Source: Pseudomonas frederiksbergensis | GTDB taxonomy: Bacteria > Pseudomonadota > Gammaproteobacteria > Pseudomonadales > Pseudomonadaceae | Length of the DNA: 64,000 nucleotides | Assembly (NCBI RefSeq): GCF_035751725.1 | Contig: NZ_CP142104.1 | Span: 5,642,001-5,706,000 of the forward strand | Direction: 5' to 3' | Part shown: piece by piece, positions 56,553-64,000 of the stretch | Layout of the letters: the number at the start of each line of letters is the position of its first letter | Position numbering within the stretch: position 1 is the first letter of the stretch | Made by a program: the position numbers and the translations under genes | Notes under the pieces: generated by a model | The model's input: the letters and a program-made list of their open reading frames with translations, nothing else | Database searches by the model: none | What the model was told of the DNA's origin: nothing

Positions 56553-57002
56553 ATGTGGGAGTTCCTGCAGCAGATGTCTTATTGGGACTGGCTGGCGCTG
56601 GGCGTCATCCTGTTGATCCTGGAAATATTCGGCGCCGGCGGATACCTGTTATGGATTGGCATGGCCGCCGCTGCGGTGGGCGTGTTGACCTTCGTCCTGC
56701 CGCAAATGGCGTGGGAGGTGCAGTTCCTGCTGTTCGGCCTGTTCGCTATCGCGACAGCCCTGTATTGGTGGCGACGCCAGCGCAGCGCTATCCGCCAGAG
56801 CGACCAGCCGCACCTGAACCTGCGCGGGCAGGAGCTGATTGGCAAGATATTCCAGGTCCATGAGGCGATCGTCGATGGGCGCGGCAAGATCAAGGTGGCC
56901 GATGGCGTTTGGTTGGCCAAAGGGCCCGATCTGCCTGTTGGCACAAGGGTCAGGGTAGTGGCGCAAGAAGGTACCGTGTTGACGATTGAAAAAGCTGACT
57001 GA
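56553..57002 (+). CDS. NfeD-family membrane protein
   Basis: 149 residues: two to three hydrophobic helices (WLALGVILLILEIFGAGGYL, then LWIGMAAAAVGVLTF) and a C-terminal OB-fold (LIGKIFQVHEAIVDGRGKIK). NfeD proteins are encoded next to SPFH proteins, as here, and are thought to work with them in membrane quality control. ATG at 56553 has GAGG 7 bases upstream; GTG at 56547 is too close to that site. Confidence 0.92.
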   Translation: MWEFLQQMSYWDWLALGVILLILEIFGAGGYLLWIGMAAAAVGVLTFVLPQMAWEVQFLLFGLFAIATALYWWRRQRSAIRQSDQPHLNLRGQELIGKIFQVHEAIVDGRGKIKVADGVWLAKGPDLPVGTRVRVVAQEGTVLTIEKAD

Positions 57003-57070
57003 CGTGTCATGGAACTGAACCGGGGCAACGGCAATCCAAAATCATAGTTAACCCTGTGGAGTCACCTATC

Positions 57071-57388
57071 ATGCGTCTCAAACTTGCTGTCGCGACCCTG
57101 GCCTTGCTTTCTCTTCCCGTGGGCTCGGCAATGGCCGACACGTTTTGGCGTAACGTCATCTCATCCGGTGCGACCACCGGTTCCACCTACCTGACCTTCA
57201 AGGATAACAAGCTGATCGTCGCCGCCCAGGACGACGCCGGCAGCTTCGTCGCCAGTGACGGCGGCATTCGTGGCCCTTACCTGGAAGCGGCCATGCAGAA
57301 AGTGCGTGCCGACAACCCAGGCCTGCAAGCCACCGACATGGAACTGGCCAACGCGATCCTGGCGAAAAACGCCGTCGCCCAGGAGTGA
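57071..57388 (+). CDS. DUF2388 small exported protein
   Basis: 105 residues with a Sec signal peptide ending near SAMA-D. Mature start DTFWRNVISSGATTGSTYLT and the ENAILAK-like C-terminus match the Pseudomonas DUF2388 family, of unknown periplasmic function. GGAG precedes the ATG at 57071. Ends in a shared terminator with gcvH. Confidence 0.87.
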   Translation: MRLKLAVATLALLSLPVGSAMADTFWRNVISSGATTGSTYLTFKDNKLIVAAQDDAGSFVASDGGIRGPYLEAAMQKVRADNPGLQATDMELANAILAKNAVAQE

Positions 57389-57400
57389 TTCCGGGCCAAT

Positions 57401-57432
57401 AAAAAATGCCGCTCGATCGAGCGGCATTTTTT
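57401..57432. terminator. Bidirectional terminator between the DUF2388 gene and gcvH
   Basis: Perfect 32-base palindrome, arm AAAAAATGCCGCTCGA, giving T runs on both strands, between convergent stops. Confidence 0.95.
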
Positions 57433-57462
57433 CGCCCGGAGATTACCCAAGGCTGTCCCGTC

Positions 57463-57846
57463 TTATTCGCCGATTGCAGCCTTGTAGCCGGTAGCGTCCA
57501 GCAGCTTGTCCAGCTCGGACGCATCGCTTGGCATGAGTTTGAAGATCCAAGCCCCGTAAGGATCGGAGTTCAACAACTCTGGCGAACCACTCAATTCTTC
57601 GTTGACTGCAATCACTTCTCCGGCAATCGGGGAGTAGATGTCAGAAGCGGCCTTGACCGATTCCACCACACCGGCCTGATCGCCCGCAGCAAAAACCTTA
57701 CCGACTTCAGTCAGCTCGACAAACACCACGTCGCCCAACGCTTCCTGCGCGTGGTCGCTGATGCCCACGGTGACGCTACCGTCGGCTTCCAGGCGAGCCC
57801 ACTCGTGGCTTTCGGCGAAACGCAGTTCGGCAGGGATATCGCTCAT
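57463..57846 (-). CDS. gcvH: Glycine cleavage system H protein
   Basis: 127 residues. The lipoyl Lys is K65 in [18 protein letters not shown]. Shuttles the aminomethyl group between GcvP and GcvT. Lies 53 bases after gcvT; gcvP is not in the window, so the P protein must be encoded elsewhere or beyond a rearrangement. Confidence 0.96.
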   Translation of the reverse strand: MSDIPAELRFAESHEWARLEADGSVTVGISDHAQEALGDVVFVELTEVGKVFAAGDQAGVVESVKAASDIYSPIAGEVIAVNEELSGSPELLNSDPYGAWIFKLMPSDASELDKLLDATGYKAAIGE

Positions 57847-57899
57847 AATTCTGTGTCCTCAAGAGAAAGTGTCAGCGGCCAGCGGCCCGCCGCAAAGGG

Positions 57900-58982
57900 T
57901 TAGATCAGGGTTTTGCCATGGCGGACGAAGGTCGGCTTGACCACTCGTACCGGATACCACTTGCCACGAATTTCCACCTCGGCACGGTCAGCCGTAGCCA
58001 TCGGAACACGTGCCAGGGCAATGGACTTGCTAAGCGTAGGAGAAAAACTACCACTGGTGATCTCTCCTTCGCCAACATTGGCGATACGGACCACTTGGTG
58101 GGCGCGTAGCACACCGCGCTCTTCCAGTACCAGCCCCACCAGTTTGTGCTGTACGCCAGCGGCGAGTTCAGCCTCCAGCGCAGCGCGACCGATGAACTGG
58201 CGGTCCGCGGGTTCCCAGGCGATGCTCCAGGCCATGTTCGAGGCCAACGGCGAAACATCCTGGTGGATGTCCTGGCCGTAGAGGTTCATGCCGGCTTCGA
58301 GGCGCAAGGTGTCGCGCGCGCCCAGCCCGATGGGAGAAATGCCGGCACCCACCAGGTCGTTGAAAAAACTCGGGGCTTCATGGGCCGGCAGGACAATCTC
58401 CAGGCCGTCCTCGCCGGTGTAGCCGGTCCGGGCGATGAACCAGTCACCGTCGGCGCGACCTTCGAAGGGCTTGAGCTGCTGGATCAACTGGCCGCGTGGT
58501 TGCGTGACCAGCTCGGCGATCTTGTGCCGGGCCTGGGGCCCCTGGATAGCCAGCATCGCCAGTTCGGCACGCTCGTGAAGTTGTACCTGGTAATCGCCGA
58601 GCTGCGCCTGCATCCAGGCCAAGTCTTGATCTCGGGTCGAGGCGTTGAATACCAGCCGGTAACCGTCCTCGACGCGATAGATGATCATGTCGTCGACAAT
58701 GCCGCCGCGCTCGTTGAGCATGGTGCTGTACAATGCGCGACCGGTGTCCTGCAAGCGATCAACGTCATTGGCCAGCAAACGCTGTAGCCAGGCTTTGGCC
58801 TGGGGACCGGCGACGTCGATCACGGTCATATGGGATACATCGAACACACCGCAGTCGCGGCGCACCTGATGGTGCTCTTCAACTTGCGATCCATAGTGCA
58901 AGGGCATATCCCAACCGCCAAAATCGACCATTTTCGCGCCGAGGGCGAGATGAAGGTCATACAGAGGCGTACGCTGTCCCAT
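57900..58982 (-). CDS. gcvT: Glycine cleavage system T protein (aminomethyltransferase)
   Basis: 360 residues. MGQRTPLYDLHLALGAKMVD and the GGWDMPLHYGSQ stretch are the GcvT N-terminus; FNASTRDQDLAWM and GLGARDTLRLEAGMNLYGQD follow. Releases ammonia and transfers the C1 unit to tetrahydrofolate. AGGAGA lies 7 bases upstream. The 171-base leader has a GTCCG-TCTGT-CGGAC hairpin but no recognisable glycine riboswitch. Confidence 0.96.
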   Translation of the reverse strand: MGQRTPLYDLHLALGAKMVDFGGWDMPLHYGSQVEEHHQVRRDCGVFDVSHMTVIDVAGPQAKAWLQRLLANDVDRLQDTGRALYSTMLNERGGIVDDMIIYRVEDGYRLVFNASTRDQDLAWMQAQLGDYQVQLHERAELAMLAIQGPQARHKIAELVTQPRGQLIQQLKPFEGRADGDWFIARTGYTGEDGLEIVLPAHEAPSFFNDLVGAGISPIGLGARDTLRLEAGMNLYGQDIHQDVSPLASNMAWSIAWEPADRQFIGRAALEAELAAGVQHKLVGLVLEERGVLRAHQVVRIANVGEGEITSGSFSPTLSKSIALARVPMATADRAEVEIRGKWYPVRVVKPTFVRHGKTLI

Positions 58983-59153
58983 GGGTTTCTCCTTCCGGGC
59001 TTGGCGAAGGTGCGGACGGGTACTACCACAGCCCGAACGCCTGAAAAAAAAGGATTTTTCTGACGCTCCTAGCTACCCTGTCCGACAGACGGACCGCACC
59101 GAATGCCGCGCATTGTATCCGCATGATCCAGGACTGGCACCTAGGCGTGTGCT

Positions 59154-60779
59154 CTATTCACTGAGAACGCGCCGGTGGGCCGAACGCCGTATCAATCCGA
59201 TGACCGGCAGCAATCCCACCAGCACCAGGGTCAGCGCCGGCAACGCAGCTCGCGCCCATTCCCCTTCGCTGGTCATCTCAAAAACCCGTACCGCCAGCGT
59301 ATCCCAGCCAAACGGGCGCATCAGCAATGTCGCGGGCATTTCCTTGAGCACGTCAACGAACACCAGCAGCGCAGCGCTCAAGGTGCCTGGGAGCAGCAAC
59401 GGCAGATACACTTTGAAAAACAGTCGCGGCCCACTCACCCCAAGGCTTCGTGCGGCTTCAGGCAACGACGGACGAATACGCGCCAGGCTGCTTTCCAACG
59501 GGCCGTAGGCCACGGCCAGGAAACGCACCAGATACGCCAGCAACAGCGCCGACAAGCTGCCCAGCAGCAACGGCTTGCCCGCGCCTCCGAACAGGGTCGA
59601 CAGCGGAATGACCAGTTCGCGGTCCAGATAGCTGAACGCAAGCATGATCGACACCGCCAGCACTGACCCAGGCAAGGCGTAACCCAGGTTTGCCAGGCCG
59701 ACACCGGCGCGGATGGACCGGGTCGGCGCCAGGCGCCGAGCGAAGGCCAGCAGCAAGGCGACGCTGACCGTGACAAGGGCTGCGAGACCACCCAAATAGA
59801 GGGTATGGACAATCAGCCCGGCATAACGCTCGTCCAGGTCGAAACGACCGCGCTGCCAAAACCACACCACCAATTGCGTGACGGGAATGACAAACGCACA
59901 GGCAAAGACCAGCAGGCACCAGCCGCTGGCCGCCAGCGCCTTGAGTCCTCGCAAGGGGTAGAGCGCCTGCACACGCGGTCGCTCGTTGCCGGCCCGTTGG
60001 GCGCCCCGGGCGCGGCGTTCCCCATAGAGCACCACCATGACCGCCAACAACAGGAGGCTGGCCAGTTGGGCGGCGCTTGAGAGGCTGAAGAAACCGTACC
60101 AGGTCTTGTAGATGGCCGTGGTAAACGTGTCGAAGTTGAACACTGACACCGCACCGAAGTCCGCCAGGGTTTCCATCAGCGCGAGCGCCACGCCAGCGCC
60201 GATTGCCGGTCGAGCCATCGGTAGCGCTACGCGCCAGAACGCCTGCCACGGCGACTGCCCGAGGACCCGGGCCGCTTCCATCAAGCCCTTGCCTTGCGCC
60301 AGGAAAGCGCTTCGCGCGAGCAGATAGACATAGGGATAGAAAACCAGGACCAGGACCAGGATTACCCCGCCAGTGGAGCGTACCCGAGGCAGGCGCAGGC
60401 CACTGCCGAACCATTCGCGCAGCAGCGTCTGCACCGGACCGGCAAAATCCAGCAGGCCAACGAAGACAAACGCCAGTACATAGGCGGGGATCGCGAACGG
60501 CAGCATCAACGCCCAATCGAGCCATCGTCGGCCAGGGAACTCGCAGAGGCTGGTGAGCCAGGCCAGGCTCACGCCCAGCAGCGTCACGCCGACACCCACG
60601 CCAAGAATCAACGTCAGGGTATTGCCCAACAGGCGCGGCATCTGAGTGTCCCAGAGGTGGGACCAGATTTGCGGATCGATGCTCTGCCAGGACAGCAGCA
60701 GCACACTCAGGGGCAACAAGACCAGCGCAGCGACGGCGAAGACCAGGGGATACCAGCGGCGTTGGGCGGGGTGGGTCAA
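59154..60779 (-). CDS. Ferric iron ABC transporter permease (FbpB/HitB type)
   Basis: 541 residues, a fused double permease with about twelve membrane helices and two EAA loops (MEAARVLGQSPWQAFWRVAL near 180; PEAARSLGVSGPRLFFKVYL near 455). Partner of the iron-binding protein encoded upstream. The TTG at 60779 with GAGAG upstream is the likelier start; an ATG at 60821 lies inside the REPIN and has no ribosome site. No ATPase gene is adjacent, so one encoded elsewhere must be used. Confidence 0.88.
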   Translation of the reverse strand: MTHPAQRRWYPLVFAVAALVLLPLSVLLLSWQSIDPQIWSHLWDTQMPRLLGNTLTLILGVGVGVTLLGVSLAWLTSLCEFPGRRWLDWALMLPFAIPAYVLAFVFVGLLDFAGPVQTLLREWFGSGLRLPRVRSTGGVILVLVLVFYPYVYLLARSAFLAQGKGLMEAARVLGQSPWQAFWRVALPMARPAIGAGVALALMETLADFGAVSVFNFDTFTTAIYKTWYGFFSLSSAAQLASLLLLAVMVVLYGERRARGAQRAGNERPRVQALYPLRGLKALAASGWCLLVFACAFVIPVTQLVVWFWQRGRFDLDERYAGLIVHTLYLGGLAALVTVSVALLLAFARRLAPTRSIRAGVGLANLGYALPGSVLAVSIMLAFSYLDRELVIPLSTLFGGAGKPLLLGSLSALLLAYLVRFLAVAYGPLESSLARIRPSLPEAARSLGVSGPRLFFKVYLPLLLPGTLSAALLVFVDVLKEMPATLLMRPFGWDTLAVRVFEMTSEGEWARAALPALTLVLVGLLPVIGLIRRSAHRRVLSE

Positions 60780-60820
60780 GGAAAGCTCTCTTCTGATGTC
60801 ATCGCTGACAAATGGTCTCA

Positions 60821-60966
60821 TGTGGCGAGGGAGCTTGCTCCCGCTGGGCTACGAAGTAGCCCCAACGTCGAGATCATGCCCCGTCAGATAAACCTCGGCC
60901 GATATTCCGGGAGGCTTCACCCTGGAGCGCCAGCCCGGTCCCGCGGGAGCAAGCTCCCTCACCACA
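60821..60966. repeat. REPIN inside the iron-transporter operon
   Basis: Left copy GTGGCGAGGGAGCTTGCTC (from 60822) and right copy in inverted orientation (GAGCAAGCTCCCTCACCAC, to 60965) enclose about 100 bases. Occupies almost the whole gap between the binding-protein and permease genes, which are co-oriented. Confidence 0.9.
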
Positions 60967-60991
60967 CTTCATCGAATGACTGAGGGCAGTC

Positions 60992-61996
60992 TCAATTCCA
61001 GCCAGCGCGGTCCATCATGCGGATGGCTTCGGCCTGGCGTTTACCCGCGACTTCCACCGGCAACGTATCGGCCTTGAACTCGCCCCAGGCGGCGACCTCC
61101 TTGGAAGGCTTCACTTTCGGGTTCGCCGGGAACTCCTGGTTCACGTCGGCAAAGATGCTTTGCGCTTCAGGCGTGGTCATCCACTCCACCAGCTTCTTCG
61201 CGGCTTCCGGGTGCGGCGCATGCTTGGTCAGGCCAATGCCCGAGAGGTTGATGTGCACGCCCCGATCGGCCTGGTTCGGCCAGAACAACTTGACCTTCAA
61301 GTCCGGCTTCTGCTGGTGCAGGCGGCCGTAGTAATAGGTGTTGACGATACCGACATCACATTGGCCGGCATTGATCGCTTCAAGCAGCGCGGTGTCGTCG
61401 GAGAACACGTCGGTGGACAGGTTCTTGACCCAGCCCTTGAGGATTTCCTCGGTTTTTTCCGCGCCGTGGGTTTCGATCAGGGTCGCGGTCAGGGACTGGT
61501 TGTAGACCTTCTTCGACGTCCGCAGGCACAAGCGGCCTTCCCACTCCTTGCCCGCCAGCGCCTCATAAGTGGTCAACTCGCCCGGTTTGACCCGGTCTGT
61601 GGAGTAAACAATGGTCCGCGCCCGCAGGCTCAGGCCGGTCCAGGCATTGGAAGACGCGCGATATTGAGCTGGGATGTTGGTGTCGATGACCGACGAGGTG
61701 AAGGGCTGGAGAATCCCCATCTGCTCGGCTTGCCAGAGGTTGCCGGCGTCCACGGTGAGCAGCAGGTCGGCGGTGGCGTTTGCACCTTCGGCCTTGATCC
61801 GCTGCATGAGCGGCGCTTCCTTGTCGGTAATGAACTTCACCGCTACGCCGGTCTTCTTGGTGTACGCATCGAAGACCGGTTTGATCAATTCATCGATGCG
61901 CGAGGAATAGACCACCACCTCATCGGCGGCCTGGGCGGCGGAAGTGCCAATCAGGGCCAGGGCGAGGGCGGACAGCAGGCGTTTAGTGGCCGACAT
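60992..61996 (-). CDS. Periplasmic ferric-iron-binding protein (FbpA/HitA type)
   Basis: 334 residues. Signal peptide [20 protein letters not shown] ends near AQA-A; mature start [20 protein letters not shown]. The iron-ligand Tyr pair lies in [12 protein letters not shown] near 225. Captures Fe3+ for the downstream permease. Start at 61996; the 47-codon upstream extension covers the promoter and a possible Fur site. Confidence 0.92.
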   Translation of the reverse strand: MSATKRLLSALALALIGTSAAQAADEVVVYSSRIDELIKPVFDAYTKKTGVAVKFITDKEAPLMQRIKAEGANATADLLLTVDAGNLWQAEQMGILQPFTSSVIDTNIPAQYRASSNAWTGLSLRARTIVYSTDRVKPGELTTYEALAGKEWEGRLCLRTSKKVYNQSLTATLIETHGAEKTEEILKGWVKNLSTDVFSDDTALLEAINAGQCDVGIVNTYYYGRLHQQKPDLKVKLFWPNQADRGVHINLSGIGLTKHAPHPEAAKKLVEWMTTPEAQSIFADVNQEFPANPKVKPSKEVAAWGEFKADTLPVEVAGKRQAEAIRMMDRAGWN

Positions 61997-62025
61997 GGTA
62001 GCGGTCTCTCGGTAATGAACGGAGC

Positions 62026-62044
62026 GCAAATGATAAGGACTCAC
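62026..62044 (-). promoter_or_regulatory. Possible Fur box
   Basis: GCAAATGATAAGGACTCAC matches the 19-base Fur consensus at 12 positions by eye count, 29 bases upstream of the binding-protein ATG. Confidence 0.35.
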
Positions 62045-62145
62045 ATTTAGCACCACAATCGGACAGCGGGCAGACACGTTTCCAAATGTTGCACGGGTGA
62101 CGTTGCGGTGGCTGCTCGCGATAGGCCATAAGCCCAAAACACCGT

Positions 62146-63369
62146 TCAGGCCTTGGCCAAATCCGGCAGATCCCCCATCAACCCGAGCGCCTCGCGCACA
62201 AACAGCGCCTTGGCCTCAGGCAGGCGGTCCACCAGTTTCAACCCGGTGTTGCGCAACCAGCGAACCGGCAGCGGATCGGCCTGGAACAAGCGCTCGAACC
62301 CCTCCATCGCCGCCATCAACGCCAGGTTGTGGGGCATGCGTCGCCGCTCGTAGCGGCTCAATACCTTCACATCCGCCAAGCGCTCGCCGCGTGCGGCCGC
62401 TTGCAGCAGCACTTCGGCCAGCACGGCGGCGTCGAGGAAACCCAGGTTCACCCCCTGCCCCGCCAATGGATGGATGGTATGGGCCGCATCGCCGATCAGT
62501 GCCAGTCCTTCTGCCACGTAGCGCTTGGCATGGCGCTGGCGCAGCGGCACGCACAGCCGCGGATCGGCGCTCAGTACCGTGCCGAGCTGGCCTTCGAAGG
62601 CGCGCTCCAATTCGTTGCAGAACGCGCTGTCATCGAGCGCCATCAAGCGCTGCGCTTCATCGGGAGTGGTGGACCAGACGATCGAGCACCAATCGTGCTG
62701 GCCGTCACGCTCGAGCGGCAGGAACGCCAGCGGGCCGTTATCGGTGAAGCGCTGCCATGCCGTCATTCGATGCGCCCGGGCAGTGCGCACGCTGGTGACG
62801 ATGGCGTGATGCAGGTAATCCCATTCGCGCGTTGCCACGCCGGTCAGGCGGCGCACCGCGGAATTCGCGCCGTCGGCGGCAATGACCAGCGGTGCGCGCA
62901 AGGTGCGGCCATCGGCCAGGGTCAACAGCCAGTCGTCGCCGGAACGACGCATCTGCTCCAGCCGGGCATTGGCCAGCAGGCCCAGGTCGCAGTCGTGCAG
63001 GCGATCCAGCAGGGCGTCCTGCACCACGCGATTCTCGACGATGTGCCCAAGCGCCTCGGCATGCAGGCTGGCGGCCGAAAAATGAATCTGCCCGGTGCCG
63101 CTGCCATCCCAGACGTGCATGTCGGTATAAGGGCTGGCACGCCGGGCGGTGATGCCCTCCCAGACGCCCAGGCGCTCGAGGATCCGCTGGCTGGCCGTCG
63201 ACAAGGCACTGACCCGGGGCTCGAATGCGGCTTGGGCATCGAAGGGCTTGACGCTCATCGGGCTGCCGTCGAGCAGCAGCACTTGCAAGCCACTGCCCTG
63301 CAAGGCCAGCGCCAGGGCGCTGCCGACCATACCGGCACCGACGATAAGCAGATCTGCACGCAATTCCAT
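62146..63369 (-). CDS. ubiI: FAD-dependent ubiquinone-biosynthesis hydroxylase UbiI (VisC)
   Basis: 407 residues, UbiH/UbiI/UbiF family. Dinucleotide motif [17 protein letters not shown] (7-23), internal DG motif ([15 protein letters not shown] near 165) and [21 protein letters not shown] near 295. Hydroxylates the octaprenyl/nonaprenyl ring at C5. Lies 55 bases downstream of ubiH, so probably one operon. Assignment to UbiI rather than UbiF is by order recalled from P. aeruginosa (PA5221/PA5223). Confidence 0.85.
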   Translation of the reverse strand: MELRADLLIVGAGMVGSALALALQGSGLQVLLLDGSPMSVKPFDAQAAFEPRVSALSTASQRILERLGVWEGITARRASPYTDMHVWDGSGTGQIHFSAASLHAEALGHIVENRVVQDALLDRLHDCDLGLLANARLEQMRRSGDDWLLTLADGRTLRAPLVIAADGANSAVRRLTGVATREWDYLHHAIVTSVRTARAHRMTAWQRFTDNGPLAFLPLERDGQHDWCSIVWSTTPDEAQRLMALDDSAFCNELERAFEGQLGTVLSADPRLCVPLRQRHAKRYVAEGLALIGDAAHTIHPLAGQGVNLGFLDAAVLAEVLLQAAARGERLADVKVLSRYERRRMPHNLALMAAMEGFERLFQADPLPVRWLRNTGLKLVDRLPEAKALFVREALGLMGDLPDLAKA

Positions 63370-63424
63370 GCTTTAAGCCTGTGTTGCTGGCGACATCAGC
63401 CGCCGTTGGAAGGAATGATCGGGA

Positions 63425-64000
63425 TCAAGCATCAGGGCGTGTTCCCAATCCCATCGCTTGGCGGGCGAACCAGCGCTTGGCGGGTGGCAGCAGGTCCAGG
63501 CCCAGCAGGCCGAGATTGCGGCCCAGGGACACCAGCGGCAGGTCGCTGCTGAAAAGCCGCGTCACCTGGTCGGAGAAACCCACGGTCAGGGCCTGGTCCA
63601 TCCGCTGGCGCTCGCGATAGGCTTGCAACACCGCGAAATCACCAGGCGTGCTGTCGCTCTCGAGCAACGCATCGGCCAAGGCCTGGGCATCGCGCAAGGA
63701 CAGGTTGAAGCCTTGCCCGGCAATCGGATGCAAGCTGTGGGCGGCATTGCCCAGGATGGCCAGGTGCGGACGCACCTGTTCCTCGGCCTCCACCAGCGCC
63801 AACGGATAAAGATGCCGCGCGCCGACTTGCTTCAAGGTGCCCAGGCGATAGCCGAACACATTCTGCAGCTCACTGAGGAAACTGCGCTCATCGAGCGCTG
63901 CCAGCCGTTGCGCATCCATGCCCTGGCGCGTCCAGACCAATGCACAGCGATTTTCCGGCAGCGGCAGCAAGGCCATCGGGCCTTCGTCGGTGAAGCGTTC
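63425..64000 (-). CDS. ubiH: Ubiquinone-biosynthesis hydroxylase UbiH, 5' part beyond the window
   Basis: The frame is open to the right edge, so only the C-terminal ~190 residues are present. Same family as UbiI: MALLPLPENRCALVWTRQGM and GNAAHSLHPIAGQGFNLSLRD, in which Asn replaces the usual Asp of GDAAH, a known UbiH-type variant. Hydroxylates the ring at C1/C4 positions of the ubiquinone precursor. Confidence 0.88.
   Translation of the reverse strand, partial: ERFTDEGPMALLPLPENRCALVWTRQGMDAQRLAALDERSFLSELQNVFGYRLGTLKQVGARHLYPLALVEAEEQVRPHLAILGNAAHSLHPIAGQGFNLSLRDAQALADALLESDSTPGDFAVLQAYRERQRMDQALTVGFSDQVTRLFSSDLPLVSLGRNLGLLGLDLLPPAKRWFARQAMGLGTRPDA

Noticed and set aside
58983..59153. Glycine riboswitch ahead of gcvT
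   Set aside because: The leader was read on the minus strand; the conserved glycine-aptamer core sequences were not found, only a short GTCCG/CGGAC hairpin.
63425..63976. Internal ATG at 63976 as the true start of the last gene
   Set aside because: The frame stays open and family-like to the window edge; the gene is cut, not short.

Overview
The window is high-GC gamma-proteobacterial DNA from a fluorescent Pseudomonas, most likely the P. fluorescens complex (brassicacearum/kilonensis/corrugata-like). The basis is gene family content and order recalled from known genomes (hrp/hrc-type secretion cluster, hacB-spu, lsfA-ssu, argA-argE-gcvTH-ubiI/ubiH) plus REP/REPIN repeats. No database search was run. 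No rRNA, tRNA, CRISPR array, transposase or phage gene was seen.

Region 1 (1-18.3 kb) is most of an Hrp1-type type III secretion system (T3SS) in the P. syringae layout. Plus-strand genes run hrcJ(partial)-hrpD-hrpE and then hrpF-hrpG-hrcC-hrpT-hrpV plus a CesT-like chaperone. A converging minus-strand operon carries hrpJ-hrcV-hrpQ-hrcN-hrpO-hrpP-hrcQ-hrcR-hrcS-hrcT-hrcU, followed by an unrecognised gene with its own hrp box. Divergent from hrpJ lies the ECF sigma gene hrpL, coupled to a GNAT acetyltransferase. Perfect or near-perfect hrp boxes (GGAACC-N15/16-CCACNNA) precede hrpF, hrpJ, the unrecognised gene, a lytic transglycosylase and an effector chaperone. hrpL has a sigma-54 element, an IHF-like site and a pair of phased inverted repeats, which fits activation by HrpR/HrpS-type proteins encoded outside the window.

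Region 2 (18.4-24.9 kb) is the accessory part of the island: a cytochrome P450 and a serine hydrolase, divergent and with weak hrp-like boxes; a T3SS-type lytic transglycosylase; and a ShcM-like chaperone with a HopM1/RopM-family effector.

Region 3 (25-39.7 kb) holds an acyl-homoserine-lactone/penicillin acylase (hacB-like), an AhpD-like protein and the polyamine locus spuABCDEFGH with divergent spuI, followed by a TetR regulator.

Region 4 (39.8-45.4 kb) is the alkanesulfonate operon ssuEADCBF preceded by lsfA. A MntA/HepT toxin-antitoxin pair flanked by 45-bp terminator repeats separates it from an OprD-family porin gene.

Region 5 (48.4-64 kb) is core housekeeping DNA: argA, argE, a CYTH triphosphatase, an Lrp regulator with a divergent small ACT-like gene, a GspE-type ATPase, qmcA-nfeD, a DUF2388 gene, gcvT-gcvH, a ferric-iron ABC importer split by a REPIN, ubiI, and ubiH cut by the right edge.
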